Source: Eleusine coracana subsp. coracana (taxonomy: Eukaryota > Streptophyta > Magnoliopsida > Poales > Poaceae). Taken from it: 64,000 bases of DNA. Below, in pieces: positions 55,025-64,000 of this stretch. Position numbers and translations under genes: made by a program. Every line of letters begins with the position of its first letter. Within the stretch, counting starts at the first letter, position 1. The stretch lies in contig CM064432.1 of assembly GCA_032690845.1 (NCBI GenBank), positions 61,626,071-61,690,070 of the forward strand, in the 5' to 3' direction. The notes under the pieces were generated by a model that worked only from the letters and a program-made list of their open reading frames with translations, had not been told where the DNA came from and searched no databases.

Positions 55025-57229
55025 ATGGACCCGTCCCACCACCGCCACGCCCACGCTGAAGGGTACCGCCCCGACGCGCTCGGCTACCACGCCTTCGGCG
55101 CGCCTCTCGCCGTGGACGTCCAGGGCGGTGTCGGAGGCGGCATCCTCGGCGAGAACCGACACGCCCTCGGCGTCTACGGGTACCCGAACGCGGCGGGCTC
55201 CCACCACCTCGGCGCCGGAGCGCACGGCAACATGTACGCGGCGGGCGCCCACCTCTTCGGCGGCAACAAGTACGCCGCGAGCACCCACTCCTTCGGCGGG
55301 GACGAGAACCGCTACGCCTTCGGTGCCCACCGCTTCAACGTCGGCGCCACGAGCGCCCACTCCTTCGGCGCGGACGAGAACCTCTACGCCTCCGGTGCCC
55401 GCCGCTTCAACGCCGGCGCCGCGAGCACCCACTCCTTCGGCGCGGACGAGAACCGCTACGCCTCCGGTCCCCGCCGCTTCAACGCCGGCGCCGCGAGCAC
55501 CCACTCCTTCAACGCTGGCGCCGCAAGCTTCTACGCCAACAACGCACACGCGGCGCGCCGCCACGGCGAGTACCTCGATCCATCCCCATCCGCCACCACA
55601 TTCGGCGCGGCCGCGGATGTTGGGATCCTACCCGCGGACCGCCACGCCGGGAGAGGTGCCCCGGCCGCAGATGGGGCCGTCTCAACTAGCGACCTGTTCG
55701 CTCTGATCGAGAAGACCACCGTGGTGGGCGTGAGGCGGTCCAATTGCGGGGACGTTTTCACGGACGTCGTCGACAAGCTTCGCCAGCCGCGTCACCATCT
55801 GTACATTGCACTTGATCTGGAGTATGCGGCTGATGCGTCCACCGACGTGAATTTCCGTCCGGTTGGCTGTATTGACTGGTACGACCATCTGCGTGCCTTC
55901 GTCAATAGCGGGGACGTGTTCCAGATGGGCCTGGTATTGGCGTTCCAGGACCATCCTGAGGCAGACCCGTCCTCACTGATCGCCCTGCAGATCGACTTCG
56001 AATTCAATCAGGAGGCCCGGGACTACAGCCCAGTTTCTATCAAATTTCTCAAAGAGCAGAAACATAATCTTGACAATCACAGGGATTTTGGAGTTTTGGC
56101 TGAGTGGGTGTTCGCAGGGCTCCTCCGGCACCTTCCAACCTGCGATGATACAGTCACCTGGCTCACGTTCCATGGCGATCGTGATTTTGCTTTCCTGTTG
56201 CGCCTGCTGCAGGCAGGAGGCCGCGGCGCTCTGCCGGAAGACCGTCCAACTTTCCTTCATCAGGTCCGTGAAAAGTTCCCCATCATATACGATGTGCGAG
56301 TGCTTGGCCAAATTCTGTACTCGGGGTTCACAGGGAAGCTGACTGATCTTGGTGATGCTAAACATCTGAATGTCGTGCGCGTTGGCAATGCTCATTTTGC
56401 TGGATCAGATGCATTGTTTACCTTGTCATGCTTCTTTAAAATTGTGCATTGTTCAGAGCATGAACTGCATCGGCTCGATGCTCATCAAGGTCTACTATCA
56501 GGAGTGGAGGAGTTCTCAATGGCTATCAAATGCGCAAGGCATATCACTGACAACACTATTGCCACCTTTGATGTAGTGGGATCCAACTTTGAGCAGGAAT
56601 CCAGATTAATCGAAGAATCAGTCACGAACAATTTCAGGGTTGTGGGATTGGAGATACTGTTTCCATCTTCTGAATCTGGGTCCGGGCTTCAGTATGATTA
56701 CCACACAATGAAGAGCTCCATTTCAGGAATCGAGTCCTTTGAAGTGGTACTCGGCTTCATCAATCCAGAAGGCTTGGTGCCGTTTGGGCGCATATGGAAG
56801 TTCCACATCAGTTCTGCTGCTCAAAATCCTGAAGGTGCTGAGGGTGTACATCCACTGCGATTAGCAAAGCTTTTGGCATCCTGCGGCGCAACACATGACC
56901 CATCAGTAATATGGACTACTTACTGCGGAGCACACGAGGTTGGTTGTCTGGTACAGTCATTCTTGAAGCCCGATGATCTCCCCGATTCCCCTGCTTGCTA
57001 CGATAAGCTACGGCAAGAGCTTTTCCCAGTTATCTGTGACATTTTCACGATAGTGCAGCCATACTGGGAAATCAGACCCTTCCTCAACGGCTCCAAGGAA
57101 GATATGTACATAATTGCTAATGCTTTGCAAATTGAGTGCGGAGAGGGTGCCAAGAGGCAAAGCAAAGCACTTCTTGTCTTGAGGTGCAACCATAAGTTGG
57201 CCGATCGTAAGTCACGGATGGTCAAGTAG
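55025..57229 (+). CDS. Two-domain CAF1-like protein with N-terminal repeats
   Basis: Single exon, 734 residues. Residues 1-215 are low-complexity, with about three 24-residue repeats (THSFGADENRYASGPRRFNA type, residues 87-158). Domain 1 (about 221-480) is CAF1/POP2-like, with Asp264-x-Glu266 (ALDLEY), Asp387 in WLTFHGDRDFAFLL, FPIIYDVRVL (418-427) and His457...Asp462 in GNAHFAGSDALFTL. These match the DEDDh set of human CNOT7 (Asp40, Glu42, Asp161, His225, Asp230) in order and spacing, so deadenylase activity is plausible. Domain 2 (about 510-725) has the same layout (FDVVGSNFEQESRLI, IWKFHIS, LFPVICDIF), but the positions are Gly541-x-Glu543, Glu638, Ala709 and Lys714, so it should be inactive. 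The start at 55,025 is chosen as the first ATG of the repeat-type sequence; an in-frame ATG at 54,857 adds an unlikely leader. Confidence 0.82.
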   Translation: MDPSHHRHAHAEGYRPDALGYHAFGAPLAVDVQGGVGGGILGENRHALGVYGYPNAAGSHHLGAGAHGNMYAAGAHLFGGNKYAASTHSFGGDENRYAFGAHRFNVGATSAHSFGADENLYASGARRFNAGAASTHSFGADENRYASGPRRFNAGAASTHSFNAGAASFYANNAHAARRHGEYLDPSPSATTFGAAADVGILPADRHAGRGAPAADGAVSTSDLFALIEKTTVVGVRRSNCGDVFTDVVDKLRQPRHHLYIALDLEYAADASTDVNFRPVGCIDWYDHLRAFVNSGDVFQMGLVLAFQDHPEADPSSLIALQIDFEFNQEARDYSPVSIKFLKEQKHNLDNHRDFGVLAEWVFAGLLRHLPTCDDTVTWLTFHGDRDFAFLLRLLQAGGRGALPEDRPTFLHQVREKFPIIYDVRVLGQILYSGFTGKLTDLGDAKHLNVVRVGNAHFAGSDALFTLSCFFKIVHCSEHELHRLDAHQGLLSGVEEFSMAIKCARHITDNTIATFDVVGSNFEQESRLIEESVTNNFRVVGLEILFPSSESGSGLQYDYHTMKSSISGIESFEVVLGFINPEGLVPFGRIWKFHISSAAQNPEGAEGVHPLRLAKLLASCGATHDPSVIWTTYCGAHEVGCLVQSFLKPDDLPDSPACYDKLRQELFPVICDIFTIVQPYWEIRPFLNGSKEDMYIIANALQIECGEGAKRQSKALLVLRCNHKLADRKSRMVK
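55270..55530 (+). repeat. Coding minisatellite, 72-base unit
   Basis: Within the gene above, units of 72 bases (24 codons) start at about 55,283, 55,355 and 55,427, followed by a partial unit at about 55,499. Core CACTCCTTCGGCGCGGACGA recurs. Being a multiple of three, copy-number changes would keep the frame. Confidence 0.85.
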
Positions 57230-57448
57230 GAGTATCTGGATTAGTGTAGAATAATCGTATTCAGTGGTATGCTGTCAACCTTGTCAGCAGGACATCTGTA
57301 GTTCGATCCTGCATGAAGGCTACAGTTTTATCTTTTTTGCATTTTTTTCCTGACATGTTGAACAGTTTCAATTCAGGCTTGTACATTCTGAGCATGACTG
57401 ACAAGTTTCAATTATGTGTCTACGGGGCTTCTGCTACCATGAATTGAA
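57230..57448. other. 3' region of the double-CAF1 gene
   Basis: About 220 bases between the stop codon and the start of the second RPL38-carrying duplication. T-rich; no further gene is seen. Confidence 0.5.
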
Positions 57449-57984
57449 AGTTGGATAAACATAGTGCAGAACGTTTACATTCTGAACAGTTCTCAGTTTA
57501 ACTGCCACTCAGTACAAGCAAATGTGTCAGATTCAAGTTGCAATAGCGTTATGTTTATTACCTGTTTCAGTATAGGTAAATAAATGATCGATCATCGGAG
57601 GGACAGATAAACGCATGGCAGATTGAAGTTGCAATCATGTTATGTATATTGGCTGCTCAAGGCAAAAAGTTATCTACGTTTTACATTCAACATGGTGAAC
57701 AACCGGGGGCTTCATATTAGACTGGCAGCCACAAACTTCACTATGGTGCTGATTTAGCATAGGCCACGTAGAGACATAAGTATCAAGATACGTGCAAATT
57801 CATCAAACAGAATTTAAGCTCAAAAACTGCATCCTGAATTGAGGCAAACGGTATTTCTGTCAAAATTTAAGATCTACAAATCCATGACTGACAAGTCTAA
57901 TGCTTAGGGTTCAGAAGTACACAGAATAGCATGCTGCTAATGAGAAGGAAGCTTTGGCAGTTCATCAAGATGTCCTTTCCATAT

Positions 57985-59515
57985 TCAGACCTCTTGGACG
58001 CTCAAACCTGCATCAATGAATGTCCAAATTGTCAAATGCAGAACTTAATATATTATGACCATATCTATAGTTGCCTACAGTAGTAGACCAAATCCAAGAA
58101 AGCTCAATTGAAAGCAATTTCTGCAACACAAAGGCAAACTGTAAAATCATAAAGAATGGAGGAAACATATGTTCCCACTACTATAGTACAATGACCCTGT
58201 CCCTCAGATCTCATAGCTATTGCCATCACCGATGAACAAGTATAGACTAGTTTTAACCACAAGCCTACATGTCCAAAGGAGTAGACAAGGAAGGCTTAAA
58301 GCTAAAACTATCTGAGCATTCATCTATGGTCCAATAATTTTATCTTCACACGAACACAAGGCCTATCACTAATTCAGTCAAACAAATTATAACTAATATC
58401 AACTTGAAACAAAATAAGAAACCCAATTCACCCAGGAACAAAGAAAGACAGTGAAATCGTCCCTCAGATCTCATAGCTATTAACGGCCATCATTGATGAT
58501 TTCTAAAAATTTGGTTTTAGCCACAAGCCATCCAAACATCAAAAAGATTTGACAAATGGCTTGAAGCTAAAACCAATTTCAATCATCTATGGACCAAAGG
58601 TTATCTTCACGGGGACAATCACGCATCAGCAAAAAAACAATAATTCCAAACAACATTAAAGCCACCATGCAGTTTTCATATACATATAAGATCATGTCAA
58701 CTGAGACTATACTAACCTGGTGGGAGAGATTGCTTCAACTTGTTTGCCTTCTCAGCATCAAAGACACAAAGGGTGTACAAGTACTTGGAGCAGCGCACCT
58801 TGAACTTGACAACATCCTTGCTCCTCTTGATCTTCACAGAACGAGCATCTTTCCTCCTCGCGGTGAGAAGGAAGTCCTTGATCTCATGGATCTGCTTCGG
58901 CTACAGAAACCAAAAAAAAAGAAATCTGTTACAAAAGCTGTACAGAAGAGCAACACCATAGGAAAACAATGTAATAGAACTTACAACATCACAATAAGCA
59001 TATGGCTACATGCAACAGAAAATTTCACCTTGCTATTCCAGATTCAGTATATTTACAATTACAGTATGGACACCAATGTAATTGCTTTAATTGATTCCAG
59101 ATTCAGATACCGTCTCAGAGAGACTAATACAATACCGAGCCAAACATCAAGGAATGTGTTAAAATACGTCAAATGTAGTACAAGTAGCACACAAAAAGAA
59201 CATTCAAAATCAATATGGCTTGTAGGGAAACCGTATCATTGCTTGGCTAGGGATAGTGTATAAGCGAGAGGTAACGGAAGATGATGACCAGCAAGTCATA
59301 CAACGTGACCAAGCAATTGCCGAACTATCCAACACAAACCCATTACAGATCCCAAACACAACAAGAACAGCGAGCAGAAAATTTTTCATAACATCTACTC
59401 AATAGACACTAGCTAGCACTATCACGAAGAATCAGGACTACGCTTCGGGGCCGTCAAGTGAGGCACTATTGCAAGAAGATCAGGGAGTGAGAAGAGATTT
59501 GAGGGAAGTTACCAT
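57985..59515 (-). CDS. RPL38: 60S ribosomal protein L38 (eL38), copy 2
   Basis: The same three-exon layout as copy 1: ATG at 59,513-59,515, exon 2 at 58,717-58,900 (184 nt) and exon 3 at 57,985-58,007 (23 nt), with GT-AG introns, 69 residues. Compared with copy 1, exon 2 has four base differences and all are synonymous (Ala, Leu, Ser and Lys codons). Both copies therefore encode the same protein and show no sign of decay. Exon 1, the start codon, the promoter and part of intron 1 lie in the near-identical tract. It is transcribed in the same direction as MetAP2, which lies just upstream. Confidence 0.96.
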
Positions 59516-59610
59516 CTTCCTCTTGAGACCTGACTCGCCGAGCTCGTCTTCTCGCGGCGGCGGCTGGGAAGAAGGAAATGCCGAGACGGCGGCGGGTCGA
59601 AGGAGAGAAG

Positions 59611-59771
59611 ATTATATATCACCCGTGGATAAAACCCTAGACAAAGAACGATTCCGGAAATGCCCCCGTGTTCTCTCGCTGCAAGTGGGACCGAGAGACC
59701 GGGAGGGATCTCCCATGGTGGTGGGCCGTATTCAGATGGTCTCAATTGGCGCTTCTGGGTTCTGATGGGCT
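59611..59771 (-). promoter_or_regulatory. RPL38 copy 2 promoter: TATA, telo box, site II
   Basis: Same motifs as copy 1 at a constant offset of 8,734 bases: TATATAA (59,611-59,618), AAAACCCTAG (59,631-59,640), TGGGCC (59,722-59,727) and TGGGCT (59,766-59,771). Confidence 0.75.
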
Positions 59772-60276
59772 TGAACTCGGGCCAATTTTGTTAGCGAGTT
59801 CAGAGTGAATTCTGTATAACTTTGTTTTTCTTGGGGGGAAATTTTTTCAACTCGCAATTTGCAGCCCCTTTACAACATCTGATTGATTTCCATATTCTGA
59901 TTTGGTAATGAAATTATAGCGGTTATTATACTTGCCACTTCAATCAAGGTAGCTGTAACATATCCAAAGCAGAAAAAAGATGATTTAACAGCAGCAATAA
60001 AGAACACATGTCCATTCTATCCCAGTCAAAAAAGAAAAAGAAGCAGTAAAATGTAGTTCTGTATTAGTTCTCCACACAATAATATTTATGAGGCTACGAA
60101 AGTACTCTAAAAGCACTGCGGCGTTACATACAAGTTCCAGCTCACATACTCCATACTCAAAACATGAGAGCGTTTATCCGAATGTGATAGATCACAGGAT
60201 GCACACAAAGATAGCACCACATGTGCAAAAACGGAGTACACCGCATAAACAAGTACACTTGGAGGCGCAGCAGCAA

Positions 60277-63141
60277 TCAGTAGTCGTCGCCTCTGGATAT
60301 GACCTCTTTGCAGGTTGGCCGGAGTAGGATGGTGTGCTCAAACTGCGAGACATAGCTTCCCTTCACGTCACACAGTGGAGGGTACGGCTGCAAACAGTAC
60401 AGGATACTGTGAATAACCATCCCATGACAAGTTTAACACAAGGGCAATGGACACTTTCCACATACCTGGACAATACCGGTATCACATAGATTTTTCAGAG
60501 CCATGAGATACTTGGTCTCACCAAGCCGATCCAAGTACCGCCGACAAAAAGCAAGTGTCCCAAAGTTGTTGTTGATAGTCCCGAGTAGTTGCTTGGCTTT
60601 TGCTACCCTCAAAGGGACATGTCCCACATCAAAGTTCTTCATATAATGACTGCACTCTAAGTCTTCCCTGACAAATCCCTTTCCTGCAAACATCACAAAA
60701 TGTAGAACTCTTCAAATGCTTAAAACATGTCAATGATAATTGACAAAATGGCAGCCAGGGCCATGTTCGTTATTTGTGAAGTGATTTTTTCTCCTTATGC
60801 CAAACTGCCAGACATGGGACAAAAGAAATGTTATAGTATGCTTTGATCTGTGAGTAAGCATTACCAGTAGAACCAAAAGTTTCAATGGCATAAAATTCCC
60901 CCTCCTCCATCTTTGTTTGCTCTCCACCTTTAACGATCGGAACCGATTTCCCAGCATGGATTTGATATGGCCCAATGCTATGTCCATTGAGGTTCCGAAC
61001 ACTTTTAACTGCCAACAACAAACACTAATATGAATCCACGATCTTTTTCTGCTTTATATTATTTTCGCAGAACAGAGAATAAGAAGCTGCGTGCACCTTG
61101 GAAAACTTTTCCATTGATTTCAACCTCATATGACTCCATGACTTCTTGGATTGCAGCACCCACATCACAAAGCCGTGCATCTATTCCAGCTTCCTGATTC
61201 GAGAAAAATTAAAATCTTATCAGAAATGATAATTTCAGATAGGCACATACACCGCATCAAAAACAGAAAAACTATAGGGACAAGGTATCAACTAATAACA
61301 ACATAAAAACATCTAGAGGAATTCCAAAATAACCAATATGGTCTAATGAAAACCAGTATTTCAGTTATCACATATGAACTTTCCACACTTCAGCAAAGTA
61401 TCTCACAGTTCTGTGACTAAGCAGAGCTCTATAGATTGACATGTGCAAAGGTGCATGTCGAAATAATGCATGACTATACCCACGAAAATTACATAAAAGC
61501 ACATCCTGCTTACAGTGCGTTGGAATATTTAGAAATTACCTTAATGCCGGTATTTGTAGCATCTCTTGTTGCTTGAAGCAATGGATCAAACATAGGATTG
61601 AATGCAACAGTAAATGCACAATCAACTATGTGTCCTGGAACAATACCATGTTAGCTTTACTATATTCCAAGAAACTAGTATGCTGGCAAGCGAGAACCTA
61701 TACTATATTACATCAAACTAAACAAATTGAAAATACAAAGGGAAATAGCCAACAGACCATCTATGTGTGTCCCAAAATCCAGCTTCATCACATCATCATA
61801 TTGTAGAACCGTTTGATCACCAGAATTTGGTGTCCAGTGAGCTGCAACCCTAAGAATTGCATTTTCATCAGAACGGAATTAGAACTTGAAACTTAAAAAC
61901 ACTGTAGATGAATACCATACCAGTTCAAAGAGCATCCTGTTGGAAAGGCAATACCAGCTTGCAGTCCATTCTCCTTGATAAGTTTTCGGACCATGTTTTC
62001 CAATGTTTCACATAGGTCAATCATTAACATCCCAGGCTTTATAATGCTCTTCATATACTTCCGCACCTAGTAAATCAGACCAAAACTTTTAGAATTATAA
62101 CAGCAGACAGGAATTATGTTGTAAACAATTAGAAGGGAGAGGTACAATTCAAACCTGTCTATGAACTTCAGCTGCTCGGCGAACAGAGTTGTATATCGGC
62201 TTTTGCAACCGCTCCAGTTCCCTCTTCTCCTCACTGGTTGTTCTCCATAAATTACTGAAGAGCAATAAATAAAACTGTAAACAGGCACTAGTAATTATAA
62301 ATCTGGAGATTAATAAAATTGCAAACAGTATTTCAACAACAACACTAGAGATGAAACCCAGAAGAACCAAAACACAAGGAATAATAAACAAAAAGAAAGA
62401 TGAAAAAAACAGAGGGGGGGGGGGGATTTCATCGACCCGTTTTTAGAGGGACAGTTGTTTATACAACTGATAATATAGTTTTTAAAGTGGTGAGGTATCC
62501 TATGGCAACCAAGGACCAACTTGCCACCTAGGCGACGCGTACGCGCCAAGGGGATACTAAGGGTCCATGACGACATCTTAAAAACAAGGATAAATAATAC
62601 CTACATATTCTGATAAAGGATAATTCATTTCAATAACATTTCTAGTTGTGGTGATAGAATTGTGCTTACTCATCCTTATACTGCTGGATTTCACCCTCAG
62701 GAAATTCTCCGGAAGGGAAAAGCTCATCAACAGGAATTGATGGTGGATCTGTCTGCTGAAGAGGGTCCTTCTTCTTTCTGCACAAGACATGACTCGTGAG
62801 ACATTCACACAAAAGGAAAAAGACTAAACAAGAATAGTAATAGTCCAATGGAACAACAGAACCTACTTTGATTTGTTTTTCTTCTTTTTCTTCTTTGAAG
62901 CCCCTGAAAAATTCATTTCAAATATGAGAGTCAGATTAATCTCACCCAAATGTTAAATTGAACAGAAAAGGCTTCAGATTTAGATGCGAATCTTGGTGAC
63001 AGAACTAGCATGGTTATCACCTGGCGCTCCATCTTGAGATGGGCCATCAGCTTGCACTTCATCATCATCTTCTGGTGGTAAGGACTGAGCTGCAGAAGCC
63101 GCGCCATTGCCATCAACTTTGCACTCTTTACTCAGATTCTC
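60277..63141 (-). CDS. MAP2: Methionine aminopeptidase 2, 5' end outside window
   Basis: Eleven exons on the minus strand, in coding order: 63,021-63,141; 62,867-62,903; 62,670-62,777; 62,155-62,254; 61,921-62,066; 61,758-61,849; 61,540-61,634; 61,097-61,193; 60,865-61,008; 60,466-60,683; 60,277-60,387. All junctions are GT-AG and the phases join without error, giving 422 residues plus stop. Only a short first exon is missing. The enzyme removes the initiator methionine from new proteins in the cytosol. Features seen: acidic then poly-lysine N-terminus (KKKKKKNKSKKKK), NWVAAHWTPN (active-site His), KLDFGTH and IVDCAF (metal Asp), NGHSIGPYQIH (metal His), AIETFGSTG (metal Glu) and QFEHTILL (metal Glu), then the family C-terminus ending RGDDY. 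Length and motifs are those of eukaryotic MetAP2. Confidence 0.96.
62412..62425. repeat. Poly-G run inside a MetAP2 intron
   Basis: A run of about 13 G (poly-C on the coding strand) lies in the intron between 62,254 and 62,670. Its length is the kind of feature that assembly can get wrong. Confidence 0.8.
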
Positions 63142-64000
63142 CTGCAACAAAAGTGAAGTTTACTTTCCACTAAAGCAAATATACAGCAATATAAGGGCAA
63201 AGAAAGAGAAGGATGCCACATAATGTATTTCTTGTTGGAGTCATATAATCATGACCAACTTTCAAACTGAGTTAGTGAAAAGCCACACGTCTGACATGTC
63301 TTTCTAATAAGAAGCACAGTTACCACTACTAGAACAATTCAGGTTATTTATTACAGCAAAAATTCAGTAACAATTGATGATGTCAAGACTGTGACTAAGG
63401 AAAGCAATTAATAGGCACATATTGCACTTTATAAACATAAGTACTCCCTCCAGTATAAAAAAACAAGTCATTTGGACATGATTTCAGATACCAAGGAGAG
63501 AATAATTAGTGGGCAGTTTACCCATTCCGCCCATATTCAATACCGTCAAGTGCACTTGCTATTCAATCGGACTCACCGTCCAATTGGTTAAAGCACAAGC
63601 TCCAACACAGGCCTGCTTGATTTTGATTCCCAGTACTCCTTTTGTTGCAATTTTTGCGGTTGTCGATGCTTGAAATTTTGCATGGCAGCCCTACACTGCA
63701 CGGCATGTTTTTGTCTGGACGCTAGGAAAAATTTTGGGCAGTTTGGTAAGCCTTTTTTTTCGTTTTTTGGCTACCTAGTGCTGCAACGGCTGCATCAACA
63801 CGCTACCAATGTGGCATGCATACGGTCGTTTAGCAAGCATCAAGCTGCGAAGCTGCAGCACCAGGTGAGCAATGAAGTGAGCAAGTCGTATTTGCTCTCA
63901 CGTCTGCAGAGGCGAGCAAGTTTAACTTGCCTTGGGAGCCAGCGGAGAGGAGTAATGACATGCATGAGACAAAGCAAGCACAATTAGAGCAGCCGCATGC
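63142..64000. other. MetAP2 first intron with transposon debris; first exon not found
   Basis: A Stowaway-like end (TACTCCCTCCAGTATAAAAA, about 63,441) is present, and a possible partner (CAGTACTCCTTTTG) lies at about 63,632. The right end (63,700-64,000) has AGCAAG-rich, repeat-like DNA. No exon encoding a MetAP2 N-terminus could be placed, so the first exon probably lies beyond base 64,000. Confidence 0.5.

Larger units (their letters stand above)
57449..60234 (-). repeat. Segmental duplication carrying RPL38, copy 2
   Basis: Homologous to 48,628-51,500. This copy is contiguous with the MetAP2 gene on its right. It lacks about 85 bases present in copy 1 just before the near-identical tract (copy 1 about 50,390-50,470). 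Confidence 0.88.

Noticed and set aside
54726..55706. 326-codon frame overlapping the double-CAF1 gene start, and the antisense frame 54,839-55,564
   Set aside because: Thr/Ser/Pro/Ala repeats are the out-of-frame reading of the coding minisatellite. The frame that continues into the CAF1 domains is the real one.
58589..59263. 224-codon plus-strand frame over RPL38 copy 2 (and 49,899-50,162 over copy 1)
   Set aside because: It is the antisense of RPL38 exon 2. The minus strand gives an exact 69-residue L38 with correct splice sites.

Overview
The window is plant nuclear DNA, most likely from a grass of the rice group (Oryza or a close relative). The signs are split genes with GT-AG introns, GC-rich single-exon genes in monocot style, Tourist, Stowaway, hAT and CACTA miniature elements, a Sirevirus-type copia element, and Ty3/gypsy elements with chromodomain-like ends. 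There are no prokaryotic features. The species call is an inference.

Layout. 1-5.8 kb is the 3' part of a decayed Ty3/gypsy element with a 2.9-kb LTR. 6.4-24.6 kb is a locally duplicated region. It holds repeated 5' flanks of a pectin-methylesterase/invertase-inhibitor (PMEI) gene family and three copies of an unrecognised ~1.55-kb module (A, B, C). This part is peppered with insertions: a Tourist MITE, a hAT MITE, a 2.8-kb solo LTR, a Stowaway MITE, two SINEs and a Helitron 5' end. One intact PMEI gene lies at 23,970-24,551. A second PMEI gene (42,780-43,301) has its leader split, 13 bases before its ATG, by a 17.3-kb nest. The outer element of the nest is a short-LTR gypsy element (25,461-42,766). 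A Sirevirus-like copia element (28,023-39,952) has inserted into the reverse transcriptase of the outer one. Target-site duplications of both elements are intact. A third PMEI copy (43.8 kb) is truncated next to a CACTA miniature element, and a further PMEI scrap lies at 48.3 kb.

From 48.6 kb on the DNA is gene-rich. Two genes for ribosomal protein L38 (both minus strand) bracket a small cluster. The cluster holds an unrecognised 100-residue minus-strand ORF, a degenerate CAF1-like (CCR4-NOT deadenylase family) gene, and a 734-residue protein that carries two CAF1-like domains in tandem. The first of these two domains keeps the DEDDh catalytic set and the second has lost it. The window ends with all but the first exon of methionine aminopeptidase 2 (minus strand).

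How the parts fit. RPL38 and MetAP2 are housekeeping translation genes. The CAF1-like genes look like a lineage-specific expansion of an mRNA-deadenylase family, and the PMEI array is a tandem family decaying by transposon insertion and C-to-T stops. The most interesting points are the double-CAF1 fusion with its coding minisatellite, the 1,030-base almost identical tract shared by the two L38 genes, and the use of paralogous copies as 'empty sites' that date several transposon insertions.
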